A stretch of 64,000 nt of DNA from Blastopirellula marina (lineage in GTDB: Bacteria; Planctomycetota; Planctomycetia; Pirellulales; Pirellulaceae), in the NCBI RefSeq assembly GCF_002967715.1, contig NZ_PUIA01000057.1:1-64000 (forward strand). Direction: 5' to 3'. Of this stretch, positions 26,074 through 35,561 are shown one piece after another; the stretch's first letter is position 1; every line of letters begins with the position of its first letter. A program made the position numbers and the translations under genes. The notes beneath the pieces were generated by a model, which worked only from the letters and a program-made list of their open reading frames with translations, had not been told where the DNA came from and did not search any database.

Positions 26074-27330
26074 GTGTCTACCAAACCCCAAGTACTCACC
26101 GTAACCCGCGATCCTAAGCTGCGGGACGAACTGCAGGACCTGCTCTCCTCGTTTGAGGATCGTTCGTTTGTGGTGGTCTCGGCTCAGGACAATCGTCAGG
26201 CCGTGGAGGTGGCGCGAACTCGCCAGCCGGAGATCGCGTTGGTTGAGATGCGCGAAAGCAGCTTGCCGATTCAAACGTTCGCCCGCGAAATGGCGGCCAT
26301 TTCTCCGAGCACGACGGTGGTGGGAGTTATTCGCGACGGAGCTTTCTCGGGCAACGCTTCCGAAAGCCAAATTGTTATCGATGTGCTGCGTAGCGGAGTG
26401 AAAGACTTTTTGCACTATCCGTTTTCGCTAGGAGAACTAAACGAACTTGTCCGCCGTGTCGAGCAGAACGCCCAAAAGACGCCGGCAAAGCTCGGCGCGG
26501 TTGTCGCGTTCGTGAGCAACAAGGGGGGCGTTGGCAAGTCGACTTTAGCTATCAATACGGCAGTTGGATTGGCTCAGCAATTCCCCGGTCGCGTTCTGCT
26601 GGTGGATGCGTCGTTGCAACTTGGCGTTGCGGCCTCGATGCTCGATCTTCGCCCGGCCACTACATTGACGGAAGTCGCCAAAGAACAGAGTCGACTCGAT
26701 ACAACACTGATGCAGGAAATGGCCATAGCCCATTCGTCAGGCTTGCACTTATTGGCGGCCCCGCGCGATGCGGTCGAAGCGGCGAAGGTCGACGAGGAGG
26801 TCATGACCCGAGTTCTCTCACTCGCGAGACGTTCTTACGACTACGTGGTGGTTGACACATTTCCAGTCTTCGACGCTATCTCTCTGGCAATCCTCGACCT
26901 GACCTCGAAGGCATTTGTTGTTACCGAAAATGTCATTCCGACCCTATTGGGAACGGCCAAACTAATCGAGCTTCTTGACAAGTTTTCCTATCCCGCGGAT
27001 CAAACGGAAATCATTTTGAACCGCCAACAACGTGTTTCCGGCAGCTTAAGGCCACACGACATCGCTGCACGACTGGGAAGGCCGATCGACTGGATCTTCC
27101 CTTACGATCGAAACGTGATTGGTGCCGCCAACACCGGCATCCCGATCGCAACGACTATGCGTGGCTATTTCGGTTTTGGTCGCGAGCTGAAGCGATTCAT
27201 TAGTGATGTGACGAACACACGCGGTGATTTACGTGCCAATGGAGTTTCGCACCCCGTTAACGGTAAAGAAAATACCGCCCCAAGGAACGGCCTCAACTTT
27301 GCTAATGCAGCGGTGGAGGAGAGTCGATGA
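26074..27330 (+). CDS. cpaE: CpaE/TadZ-like pilus localisation ATPase
   Basis: A 418-residue protein with an N-terminal receiver-like domain (about 1-125) whose phosphoacceptor Asp seems to be replaced (ALVEMRES), and a MinD/ParA-type ATPase domain with the deviant Walker A KGGVGKS at 150-156 and the VVVDTFPVFD Walker B region. TadZ proteins mark the pole or site where the Tad machine assembles. The gene starts at a GTG and runs into cpaF by ATGA. Confidence 0.87.
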   Translation: MSTKPQVLTVTRDPKLRDELQDLLSSFEDRSFVVVSAQDNRQAVEVARTRQPEIALVEMRESSLPIQTFAREMAAISPSTTVVGVIRDGAFSGNASESQIVIDVLRSGVKDFLHYPFSLGELNELVRRVEQNAQKTPAKLGAVVAFVSNKGGVGKSTLAINTAVGLAQQFPGRVLLVDASLQLGVAASMLDLRPATTLTEVAKEQSRLDTTLMQEMAIAHSSGLHLLAAPRDAVEAAKVDEEVMTRVLSLARRSYDYVVVDTFPVFDAISLAILDLTSKAFVVTENVIPTLLGTAKLIELLDKFSYPADQTEIILNRQQRVSGSLRPHDIAARLGRPIDWIFPYDRNVIGAANTGIPIATTMRGYFGFGRELKRFISDVTNTRGDLRANGVSHPVNGKENTAPRNGLNFANAAVEESR

Positions 27331-28724
27331 GCGAGGACTCACTACGCGACCTATTTGGTCACAACACGGCTGCCGTGCCTCTTCAGCGCATAAAACGCGA
27401 GGAGAAGAAACGAAGTCAGACTCTCCAGTCGCCCGTGCCGCTGACCAATGATTCTGGTAGCGTCAACTACCTGAATGTTAAGGCCGATCTGCATCGTACG
27501 CTTCTTGATGATCTCGATCGAAGGAACTTGATCGGAGCGAGTGAAGAGGACCTGAATCGCTTTGTTCGTGACTTCGTCGACCAGGCACTCGAAGAAACGG
27601 TCGTTCCTTTGAACGATCAGGAGAGAACTCGCCTGGTGGATGACCTGCTGGAGGAGACGCTTGGCGTTGGCCCCTTGGCAAGCCTGATGGCCGATCCTGC
27701 CGTTACGGACATCCTAGTCAACGGTCCGCACCAGGTTTATGTAGAACGTTTCGGTCAGTTGGAACTAACCAAAACTCAGTTCCGCGATGATGACCATCTC
27801 ATCCGAATCATTCAGCGAATAGCTTCCAGGGTAGGACGACGTATCGACGAAGGCTCGCCCATGGTTGATGCCCGCCTGGGCGACGGCAGTCGTGTGAACG
27901 CCACACTCCCGCCTGCAACGATCGACGGGCCTACGCTTTCTATTCGACGTTTTGGGAAACGCCGCTTGCGTGCGGACGACTTGATGCAACTGGGAATGTT
28001 TTCAGAAACGATGCATCAGTTTCTACAATACATGGTGATCGGGCGACGAAACATCCTGGTCTCGGGCGGTACCGGTTCGGGGAAGTCAACGTTCCTCGGA
28101 GCAGTAGCCGAAGCGATCCCTGACCGCGAACGGATCGTTACGATCGAAGATGCGGCCGAATTGATGCTTGATCAAACCCATGTGGTCCGCATGGAAACCC
28201 GTCCGCCCAACGTGGAAGGACGAGGCGTCATCACGGCGCGCGATCTGATGGTAAATTCGCTACGCATGAGGCCCGACCGGATCATTATGGGGGAAGTTCG
28301 CAGTGGCGAGGCACTCGATATGCTGCAAGCCATGAATACAGGTCACGATGGTAGCCTCACGACGATCCATGCCAATAGCCCTCGGGACGCTTTGAGTCGC
28401 TTGGAGACGATGGTCTTGATGGCCGGGCTCGATCTTCCGTCCCGTGCTATTCGCGAACAGATAGTTTCTGCCATTCAAGTCATTGTGCATGTACGTCGTT
28501 ATGAAGATGGCGTCCGCAGGGTGGAAGCGATCGCTGAGATCGCCGGTCTGGAAGGGAATACACCTCAACTCCAGGAGATTTACCGCTTTCGTCACCAAGG
28601 ACGCGAAGGCAAACGCATCCAGGGGCAGCATTACTGCACCGGAATCGTCCCACGCGTGGTTGATCAACTACGTGCCCTGGGGACTGACCTGCCCATGTCG
28701 CTCTTTCAGGCGGGAGGAGCATAG
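27327..28724 (+). CDS. cpaF: CpaF/TadA secretion ATPase
   Basis: A 465-residue hexameric secretion ATPase. Walker A GGTGSGKS is at 247-254; the Asp box (TIEDAAEL), Walker B ([12 protein letters not shown]) and the His box ([14 protein letters not shown]) follow in order. This is the motor that drives both pilus extension and retraction in Tad systems. It is the most strongly conserved gene in the locus. Confidence 0.95.
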   Translation: MSEDSLRDLFGHNTAAVPLQRIKREEKKRSQTLQSPVPLTNDSGSVNYLNVKADLHRTLLDDLDRRNLIGASEEDLNRFVRDFVDQALEETVVPLNDQERTRLVDDLLEETLGVGPLASLMADPAVTDILVNGPHQVYVERFGQLELTKTQFRDDDHLIRIIQRIASRVGRRIDEGSPMVDARLGDGSRVNATLPPATIDGPTLSIRRFGKRRLRADDLMQLGMFSETMHQFLQYMVIGRRNILVSGGTGSGKSTFLGAVAEAIPDRERIVTIEDAAELMLDQTHVVRMETRPPNVEGRGVITARDLMVNSLRMRPDRIIMGEVRSGEALDMLQAMNTGHDGSLTTIHANSPRDALSRLETMVLMAGLDLPSRAIREQIVSAIQVIVHVRRYEDGVRRVEAIAEIAGLEGNTPQLQEIYRFRHQGREGKRIQGQHYCTGIVPRVVDQLRALGTDLPMSLFQAGGA

Positions 28725-29584
28725 TGGGTACGGTCATTCTTCTTGGGACGATCGGGGTTCTCGGCATCGTCGCCTATCGCATGCACCAGGTGCAACTACG
28801 GGCCTTGGCACTCGATCGTTTTCAGACCATCGAATTCGCCGAACCGACCACTGAGCAACCCGCCAAAACCAGGCAGCCGCGCCAAGTCATTCGACGTTAC
28901 CTATGGTTGCCATGGATTTGTGGGGCAATCGCTTCGGTCATCGCGTTCTGGCTGGTTGGTTTTAGTGCCGTGATTTCTCTGACGATGGGCCTGATTGTGG
29001 CATTACTGTTCGTGATCGTAGAAGTCTGGAATGCCCAGCGACAGGCTGCCCAACTAGAAGAGCAACTAGCCGAAGCAATCGACCTTATGATCGGCACGCT
29101 CGGTGCGGGTGCAGGTCTCAGCACTTCCATGTCCGTTGTAATTGAAGAACTCCGCGACCCACTGCGTGGTCTGTTCCAAGAGTTGCTGGGCAGGATCAAC
29201 TTTGGGGATGATGCCAGACTCGTCTTCGCCCAACTGGCTGCTCGTGTTCCACTCGACACCTACCTGCTTTTTGCATCCGCTTTGTCGGTTCACTGGGAAG
29301 TGGGGGGAAATCTAACACCTACCCTTTCGGCCGTTGGGCAGACGATTCGCGACCGCCTGGAAATCGCCCGACGTATTCGCTCCAATGCGACTCAGTCTGA
29401 TATATCAACCATTGCTATCCTGGGATTGACTTACTTTATTGCTTTGGTGATGTGGAGGAACAGCCCAGATCAGATGGAGGCCTTCGTTACTTCACCGACG
29501 GGCGAGTTCTTCGTTGCAGGATCGATGCTTTTGCAAGCCGTTGGTATCGTCTGGATGCACTGGATGAGCCGACCGAAGTTTTGA
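28724..29584 (+). CDS. tadB: TadB-like inner-membrane platform protein
   Basis: A 286-residue type II secretion F-domain protein with N-terminal membrane segments (about residues 2-17 and 65-105), the soluble F domain (AEAIDLMIGTLGAGAGLSTSMSVVIEEL) and C-terminal membrane segments. The GTG start shares its G with the cpaF stop codon. It pairs with TadC immediately downstream. Confidence 0.9.
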   Translation: MGTVILLGTIGVLGIVAYRMHQVQLRALALDRFQTIEFAEPTTEQPAKTRQPRQVIRRYLWLPWICGAIASVIAFWLVGFSAVISLTMGLIVALLFVIVEVWNAQRQAAQLEEQLAEAIDLMIGTLGAGAGLSTSMSVVIEELRDPLRGLFQELLGRINFGDDARLVFAQLAARVPLDTYLLFASALSVHWEVGGNLTPTLSAVGQTIRDRLEIARRIRSNATQSDISTIAILGLTYFIALVMWRNSPDQMEAFVTSPTGEFFVAGSMLLQAVGIVWMHWMSRPKF

Positions 29585-29585
29585 A

Positions 29586-30506
29586 ATGAACGCGTTATGG
29601 ATCTTTATTGCCGTTACTTTCTGGATGATTTCATTCATTGGAATCGTCTTTCTGTGGCGTTTGCTGCGGGTGTGGCAGTTGACCCAATCTCGCTGGGAAG
29701 CACACGAAGAGCCCGCAGCCACGAGCGAAACCGATCTTCGTGACATGCACTGGCTCAAACGATGGCTCTACCGAGCCGGTTATCGCAACGAGGGAGCTTT
29801 GACATGGTGGCTGGTCGCGACAATCATGTTCGTGGCGATTGGTGCCGTCGTCGCTACACTATTCGTGATCAGCGGTGTGCAAACATTGATGATTCGCACG
29901 ATCACTCTCGTCCCCGGTGGAACCGGCGAAGTCTTTCTGCCGCTGGCTTATCTGGCTCCTTGGTTCGTGGCGATAACTCTTGGAATGACGCCTTGGCTAA
30001 TCGTTAGACAGCGGCGACGCGATCGAGTCCTGAAGATTGAGCAGGACTTACCACTGGCGATGGAACTGCTCGCAACACTCAGCCAGGCAGGCCTCGGATT
30101 TGATGCGGCACTTTCCCGAGTGATGGAAACCCGCTTGGCAGTCCGCCCTCTGGGCAAGGAATTGCGAAGCTACCAGGCAGACGTGATGTCTGGCCGAGCA
30201 CGCTCGGAATGCCTGCGGCGTCTGGCTTGGAGAGCGGACGTGCCGGGGCTTTCCATTCTCACTTCGGCCTTAGTGCAAGCGGACCAGGTTGGGATGGGGA
30301 TTTCCGATGTACTCCGACGACAAGCTGACGATCTACGTTCCCGTCGCCGTGAGCGGGCCAATATGTTTGCCATGGGCCTGGCTACCAAGCGAATGTTTCC
30401 GCTGGTGATCTGCTTCTTGCCTGGGCTTTTCGTTTGGACACTGGGGCCTGTCTTCATTCAGTTAATTCAAATGGCGGATACGTTTACTCAAGTGCGGAAT
30501 TTCTAA
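29586..30506 (+). CDS. tadC: TadC-like inner-membrane platform protein
   Basis: A 306-residue second F-domain protein: DLPLAMELLATLSQAGLGFDAALSRV and the conserved RRERANMFAMGLATKRMFPLVICFLPG end. It forms the platform with TadB around the ATPase. The stop overlaps the next gene's start as TAATG. Confidence 0.9.
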   Translation: MNALWIFIAVTFWMISFIGIVFLWRLLRVWQLTQSRWEAHEEPAATSETDLRDMHWLKRWLYRAGYRNEGALTWWLVATIMFVAIGAVVATLFVISGVQTLMIRTITLVPGGTGEVFLPLAYLAPWFVAITLGMTPWLIVRQRRRDRVLKIEQDLPLAMELLATLSQAGLGFDAALSRVMETRLAVRPLGKELRSYQADVMSGRARSECLRRLAWRADVPGLSILTSALVQADQVGMGISDVLRRQADDLRSRRRERANMFAMGLATKRMFPLVICFLPGLFVWTLGPVFIQLIQMADTFTQVRNF

Positions 30507-30910
30507 TGCGCGGGGTTATCCAACTAATCGACGCGCAGACGGATGTCGTCCTGATCCCTCGCCTTCGCTTGGCTATCCACTTCTGGAGTCGTTTTCGGGG
30601 CCTACAACTCTCGCCACCACTTGCTGGGGACGAAGGACTTCTACTGGCTCCTTGCCGATCCGTGCATACGCAATTCATGCGGTTTGCCATCGATATCTAC
30701 TTCTGTTCGGCAACTGGAACGGTGCTGTCACGTAAGCTCAACGCAAAACCATGGATTAGCGTTGCCGCTAATCGCAACGCTAGCTTCGCGATTGAAACCC
30801 CTGCTCGCGAAAACCCTTTGTTAGAAGTTGGGCAAACAATTTTTCTTGCGGGAGATGAGATTAAGAAACTCTCAGGGCACCGACATCTCGCTAGCGTCAT
30901 TAAATCGTAA
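30506..30910 (+). CDS. DUF192-domain protein in the Tad locus
   Basis: A 134-residue protein of the DUF192 family, seen in GLLLAPCRSVHTQFMRFAIDIYFC and in KPWISVAANRNASFAIETPA. DUF192 is a small beta-rich domain found in many bacteria and linked elsewhere to secretion loci, without a known activity. I start at ATG 30506, which overlaps the tadC stop. It has no signal peptide. Its place between tadC and the secretin gene suggests a part in pilus assembly or regulation (inference). Confidence 0.75.
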   Translation: MRGVIQLIDAQTDVVLIPRLRLAIHFWSRFRGLQLSPPLAGDEGLLLAPCRSVHTQFMRFAIDIYFCSATGTVLSRKLNAKPWISVAANRNASFAIETPARENPLLEVGQTIFLAGDEIKKLSGHRHLASVIKS

Positions 30911-31087
30911 GCCTCTGCCAGAATCCCGATTGAAACGAGAAATTGGCCTGAATCGAATATGGCGATCAAGTCGATATGAAAGAGTGTTACTATTTGGTAG
31001 CACGCAAAGGGACTTGTATTTATTCAGACCATGCCGGCGTTCTTGCGCTTGGTGTGCATGGTATTTCCTCGAACCAGGTATGGCTCG

Positions 31088-32947
31088 ATGTTGCGTGCTT
31101 TCTTATTTCCAACGACTCTAGCTTGGTTGATCGTCCTATCTGGCACGGTTACCACTGCTATTGCTCAGACTGCCCGGCAGCCTCTGGTTCATGACTTTCG
31201 GCCAGCAAGTGAGACGCCTGCGTTTCGACTAGCTCAGGCCCCTGATCGCCCGATCGAAGTCGCCCAGCCTCCGATTCTGCTGAATCAACCGTCGGTTACA
31301 CCGCAAGTCGATCGCCTGGAACGCCTCGAGAATCTGCCACCTGGACTGCGGGTCCCTCAACCATCGGAAGCCGTGCAGAAGACATATAACGAGTTCGTCC
31401 AGGGAACGATCGATCCGGAGAATACCCTCACCATCATTGAGGGGCGTCCCCGGATCCTGGTCTTCAAAGAAACCCCCATCCGGATCTACCTGCCGGATGA
31501 TCGAATAGCAACCTATCAGGTGATCTCCGACCGAGAGATTTCATTGGTGGGTGTTCGCCGAGGCACGACCGTCCTCAATATTTGGGTGGCTGATCCAACG
31601 CAGCCGAATGGCCAGCGGATTCTTAGCTATTTGATTCGTGTTCTGCCGGATGTTGAAACAGCTCAGCAGTTGTCCGCAACCTACGTCAATCTAAGCAATG
31701 AAATCAATCAGGCCTTCCCCAATAGCTACGTCGAACTACAGTTTGTTGGCAATCAATTGATGGTTCGAGGACAAGCCAAGGATTCGATCGAGGCCGTCCA
31801 GATCTTGCAGGTCGTGGCTGCCAACGCCCCAGGTACGTCATCACGTCCACAGCTTCAAGACGGGGAAATCGTCCTACGAAATCAAACGGTTGCTACGGTG
31901 ACAGACAATGTCATTCAACAGCAGATCGAGTCGCTATCTCAAGAGCTTCGCGACGCCAATATCGTCAACCTGCTGCAGATTCCCGGCGACCAGCAGGTCA
32001 TGTTGAAAGTAACCGTTGCAGAAGTGAACCGTAGCGCCGCAAGAAGTATTGGGATGGATTTCTCAGTGGCCAACAACGCCGGGACCGTTTTCCAACAAAC
32101 GACAGCCGGTATTCTATCTGGCGGGCTTACATCATCGGCTAATGCCGGAAATATCATGGCTTCACTGGATGGCGGCCAGGTGGACATTGCCATTCGAGCA
32201 CTTCGCCAACTGGACCTCGCCAAATCGTTGGCCGAACCCACGCTTACCACGCTCAACGGGCAGACGGCAAGCTTTAGCGCCGGCGGCCAATTCCCCGTTC
32301 CTTCGGCAATCATCACTAACGGCGGGTCGGCCCAAGGCGTGCAGTTTATCCCCTTCGGAGTGCAGCTCAACTTTACACCCAATATTGTTGATCGCGACCG
32401 AATTCGGCTTGTAGTCAATGCTACGGTCAGCAGCCGCGATGAAAACCTCGGAACGAATGTCGGCGGTAGCAGTTCCGCAGGCGGTACCAGTGTTTCAGGG
32501 CTTCAATCGAATGACTTCAGCACGACAGTCGAGTTGCGTGAAGGACAAACACTCGCAGTCGCCGGTTTGATTCAACATAACTTCGGTAGTAACGCTCAGC
32601 GAATTCCTTTCTGGGGCGATCTCCCTATCATTGGAAACACAGGCGGCCTGAACCAAACCTCAGCAGACGAGCAAGAACTCGTGGTACTGATTACTCCCCA
32701 GCTGGTGCACCCCATCGATGCCTGCACCGGGCCAGCACTTCCTGGCGATGACATGCACGAACCCAATGACATTGAGTTTTTCCTGCTGAACCGACTCGAA
32801 GGTCGACACACCAAAGGCTACCGCAGCCCTGTCCGTACCGACCATCATCGCCAACATGTTGGCAATCACTGCGACGAATGCCAGTTCCTAATCGGCCCTA
32901 CAGGGCGTGCATTCAACTGCTGCGACCAACCAATCCTGTATAAATAA
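31088..32947 (+). CDS. cpaC: RcpA/CpaC-like secretin of the Tad system
   Basis: A 619-residue outer-membrane secretin. A signal peptide (MLRAFLFPTTLAWLIVLSGTVTTAIAQ) is followed by a pilus N-terminal domain (about 90-180), an N1/BON-like segment and the secretin core with VAEVNRSAARSIGMDFSV and the closing AGLIQHNFGSNAQRIPFWGDLPIIGNTGG, then LVVLITPQLVHP. A C-terminal tail of about 75 residues with several Cys and His (GNHCDECQF, NCCDQP) follows the secretin proper. I use ATG 31088 because it begins the signal peptide; the frame is open from 31031. Confidence 0.9.
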   Translation: MLRAFLFPTTLAWLIVLSGTVTTAIAQTARQPLVHDFRPASETPAFRLAQAPDRPIEVAQPPILLNQPSVTPQVDRLERLENLPPGLRVPQPSEAVQKTYNEFVQGTIDPENTLTIIEGRPRILVFKETPIRIYLPDDRIATYQVISDREISLVGVRRGTTVLNIWVADPTQPNGQRILSYLIRVLPDVETAQQLSATYVNLSNEINQAFPNSYVELQFVGNQLMVRGQAKDSIEAVQILQVVAANAPGTSSRPQLQDGEIVLRNQTVATVTDNVIQQQIESLSQELRDANIVNLLQIPGDQQVMLKVTVAEVNRSAARSIGMDFSVANNAGTVFQQTTAGILSGGLTSSANAGNIMASLDGGQVDIAIRALRQLDLAKSLAEPTLTTLNGQTASFSAGGQFPVPSAIITNGGSAQGVQFIPFGVQLNFTPNIVDRDRIRLVVNATVSSRDENLGTNVGGSSSAGGTSVSGLQSNDFSTTVELREGQTLAVAGLIQHNFGSNAQRIPFWGDLPIIGNTGGLNQTSADEQELVVLITPQLVHPIDACTGPALPGDDMHEPNDIEFFLLNRLEGRHTKGYRSPVRTDHHRQHVGNHCDECQFLIGPTGRAFNCCDQPILYK

Positions 32948-32982
32948 CGCCACGCTGAAACGGAAGCCCGAGAAATTCCGCC

Positions 32983-33549
32983 ATGACCCAACATCAAAAC
33001 AAAGCCTGGTCCCTGCTGGTGCTGGCAATTTGCTTGTGGCAAACCGGTTGCTGCGCCAAATGCGGCAGCCCTTTCTGCTGGGATCGCTGTGCTGATATTC
33101 CGCCCGGAGCGATTCCTCAGCCCTTGGGAACTTATGCGTGTGGTTGGCAGCAGGTCCATACCAACGCGGCAGACCTCGACAAGCTGACGATTTACCGCGC
33201 TGAATGGGTTGGAGCTTCGGCAGAGCTTGGCCCCTTCGGAAAACGGCACTTGGGCGACCTACCTGATTTAGCTTTGCGACTGGGCTCGCCGATCGTGATT
33301 GAAGTTTCAGAAAATCAGGAACTCGATCAACTTCGCCTGACCTACATTCAAGATGTCCTTGCCAAAACCGACTTCCCAGAACCGCAGCAATGGGTCGTGC
33401 TGGGGTACGCCAAAGCAGAGCCGATGTATGGCTTTGAAGCTCCCAGCGTCTCAAGCACTTACCTGGGTGGATCCCAAATCAGAACCGGCGGTGCTCAAGG
33501 GTTCTCAGGCAACCCAGGTGCCGGCAATTCTATCCAGTTTGGCTACTAA
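32983..33549 (+). CDS. Lipoprotein of the Tad locus, unknown function
   Basis: A 188-residue lipoprotein (LWQTGC lipobox, with a further CAKCGSPFCWDRC Cys cluster right behind it). The remainder is soluble with the segment TIYRAEWVGASAELGPFGKRHL that I do not recognise, and a Gly-rich end. By position it takes the place where other Tad loci encode CpaD or a pilotin-like lipoprotein, so a role in secretin placement is possible but unproved. Confidence 0.65.
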   Translation: MTQHQNKAWSLLVLAICLWQTGCCAKCGSPFCWDRCADIPPGAIPQPLGTYACGWQQVHTNAADLDKLTIYRAEWVGASAELGPFGKRHLGDLPDLALRLGSPIVIEVSENQELDQLRLTYIQDVLAKTDFPEPQQWVVLGYAKAEPMYGFEAPSVSSTYLGGSQIRTGGAQGFSGNPGAGNSIQFGY

Positions 33550-33559
33550 GGAACAAAGC

Positions 33560-34294
33560 ATGATCTGGCGCTGGCAAACTTTGTTTTTTTTAGTCACCGT
33601 GACGCTACCCATGGCCGGCTGCAAGACATGGAATCCCACTAAGCTTACCGATTCACATGAAACGCCACTGGTTGCTTCGGCTACAAAAACACCGGTTAGC
33701 CCAAAGGTGAAGGCCTGTCTCGTAACAGCCCAGACTCTACACCAAGAAGGCCATTACCGCGAAGCAGCCTTACTACTGGAACGAGCACGCGCAGAGGCAC
33801 CCAACGCTCATGACTACTCCCGACAACTTGCCGTGCTCTATGATGAGCTTGGCGTATCCGACAAGGCAGAAAACGAGTTTGCCATAGCCTTAGACAAGAC
33901 CCCAAACGATGCTAATCTTCATAACGACTTCGGCTTCTTTTTCTTGGAACGAGGAGACAATACCCGAGCCGAACAACAGTTCCGCAAAGCACTAGAAATC
34001 GCTCCCCAACACCAACTAGCACAATCCAATCTAGCTCGGACACTCTTCAAGCAAAACCGCCTGGAGGAAGCCTACGCAACCTATGAAAACGCGTTGGGGA
34101 CAGCAAATGCCCACCACAACATGGGTGTCCTCTTTTCACAGGCAGGCCGAGATCACGAGGCCCGCATGGCCTTCCAAGAGGCGATTAAGGCGGATCCGAA
34201 ACTCGACGTTTCGCGAGAGTTCCTGGCCAGCCTCGATAATCTACCCGAGATCGCGAATCGTCAACGATCGAATGGGACCACTCAGTTGAGATAG
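33560..34294 (+). CDS. tadD: TadD-like TPR lipoprotein
   Basis: A 244-residue lipoprotein (MAGCKTW lipobox near residue 20) with tandem tetratricopeptide repeats, for example HDYSRQLAVLYDELGVSDKAENEFAIALDKTPNDANLHNDFGFFFLERGDNTRAEQQFRKALE. TadD proteins assist the secretin and pilus assembly. ATG 33560 follows AAGGA by seven bases and is preferred to the frame's longer 5' part, which overlaps the preceding gene. It ends the Tad locus. Confidence 0.82.
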   Translation: MIWRWQTLFFLVTVTLPMAGCKTWNPTKLTDSHETPLVASATKTPVSPKVKACLVTAQTLHQEGHYREAALLLERARAEAPNAHDYSRQLAVLYDELGVSDKAENEFAIALDKTPNDANLHNDFGFFFLERGDNTRAEQQFRKALEIAPQHQLAQSNLARTLFKQNRLEEAYATYENALGTANAHHNMGVLFSQAGRDHEARMAFQEAIKADPKLDVSREFLASLDNLPEIANRQRSNGTTQLR

Positions 34295-34354
34295 CTTTGC
34301 CCATGTTGGTTTTCAGATAACAGTCAACCGCGCCATATTCCGTCTCATGTGAAA

Positions 34355-34372
34355 CGATGGTTTTAGCCATCG
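34355..34372. terminator. Small hairpin at the convergent end of tadD and the LysR gene
   Basis: CGATGG-TTTTAG-CCATCG, six perfect pairs, spans the stop codon of the minus-strand regulator gene 60 bases after tadD ends. It may help end transcription from either side, but it has no T tract. Confidence 0.3.
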
Positions 34373-35301
34373 GACGCTAGATGCTGCTTGGTAATATCAA
34401 TAAAGGCCTGCAAGATTGGGTCTTCAGAGATTCGATGCTCGCGATATCCATAACAGATTGTCGGCGGTAGACAGTGGGCTAAGGATCTTTCGACTAACTC
34501 GGGGTCTCCCGGGGAATAGGGGATGACGCGTCCTACCAAACCAATCCCATGGCCTTGTTTCACGCAGCTCCGAATCGAGGCGGCCAACACCAGATCAAAC
34601 CCGCGTGCGGGATTCATGAAGACGCCTGCTTTGGTAAGGATCGCTTTCCCTTCTTCGTCCGGATACGACTCTCGATGATTGAGGACTGGGTACTTGGCCA
34701 GATCCTGAGGCATTATCTTTCGTTTAGAAGCGAGCGGGTGCCCCAGCGGCATAATCACCATGGGCTCAATTTGGTACATCTGCTCGACGATCAACTCTTC
34801 GGGACGACGACAACATTTACTGTCGCCAATGACGAAATCAACCTCGCGGGTTTCGAGCATCTCGTTGCCCAGAGACTCGAACACCTCGCGCATGATGAGT
34901 TGGACCTCAGGAAACTTCTGACGGAAGGCGGCAATCACACCGAGCAGATCATCGGTATAGCTGCGTGGGGGTGAGGCGATCTTCAGTATTCGCGGGGCCG
35001 CGTCGCAGGCCTTTTCAAAACGCTGCTGAAGTGACTCGAACTCTGAAATAATGGGCGTTGCCAGTTCCGCGAGAATCCTTCCCTGCGGCGTGATCTCGCT
35101 TCGCCTGCCGTCCGACTCAATTAGCTTTTGCCCTAACAAGTCTTCAAGCGCACGGACCTGCTTCCAGACCGTAGGATGAGAGACCTGAAGCGACTCGGCT
35201 GCGGAGGCCATGCTCCCAAGACGAACCGTTTCGCAGTAACTTCGCAGTTGTTGATAGGACATGTCCTTGTAGACATGCTTCAACGATGCCTTCCTCGCCA
35301 T
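34363..35301 (-). CDS. LysR-type transcriptional regulator
   Basis: A 312-residue LysR regulator with an N-terminal winged helix (QLRSYCETVRLGSMASAAESLQVSHPTVWKQVRALEDLLGQKL) and an effector-binding domain. It is divergent from the aminotransferase operon at 35562, the usual LysR arrangement, and should control it and itself. A second in-frame Met at about residue 14 (MSYQQLRSYC) is a possible start, closer to the family norm. The palindrome at 35313 lies just upstream. The effector is not predictable from sequence. Confidence 0.9.
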   Translation of the reverse strand: MARKASLKHVYKDMSYQQLRSYCETVRLGSMASAAESLQVSHPTVWKQVRALEDLLGQKLIESDGRRSEITPQGRILAELATPIISEFESLQQRFEKACDAAPRILKIASPPRSYTDDLLGVIAAFRQKFPEVQLIMREVFESLGNEMLETREVDFVIGDSKCCRRPEELIVEQMYQIEPMVIMPLGHPLASKRKIMPQDLAKYPVLNHRESYPDEEGKAILTKAGVFMNPARGFDLVLAASIRSCVKQGHGIGLVGRVIPYSPGDPELVERSLAHCLPPTICYGYREHRISEDPILQAFIDITKQHLASDG

Positions 35302-35312
35302 AAATAGCCAAT

Positions 35313-35331
35313 CATTGCACTGAATGCAATG
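35313..35331. promoter_or_regulatory. LysR-type operator CATTGCA-CTGAA-TGCAATG
   Basis: A perfect 19-base palindrome containing the T-N11-A pattern typical of LysR boxes. It sits 12 bases upstream of the regulator's start, in the divergent region with the operon at 35562; a further half-site ATTGCAC occurs near 35346. It differs in spacing from the TGCAA-N5-TTGCA sites of the metal region in half-site order. Confidence 0.65.
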
Positions 35332-35561
35332 CCCTATTTCACATTATTGCACCTGGTGAACTGTCGTATTTTAGCTGAAAACCGCCTAAGATCGAGACAG
35401 GAAATCACCTGCGAATGATTTCTCAAGAGAAAACCGAATGCCTGAATGCTAGAGAGTTTGAGTACCACCAACACTTGTGAACCTGCTATATGCATGACGA
35501 TGTCGTTCAGCCGTACTCTACGGCATGATCCTCTCATGCTCCACCAGCCGAGAAAGTGTTC

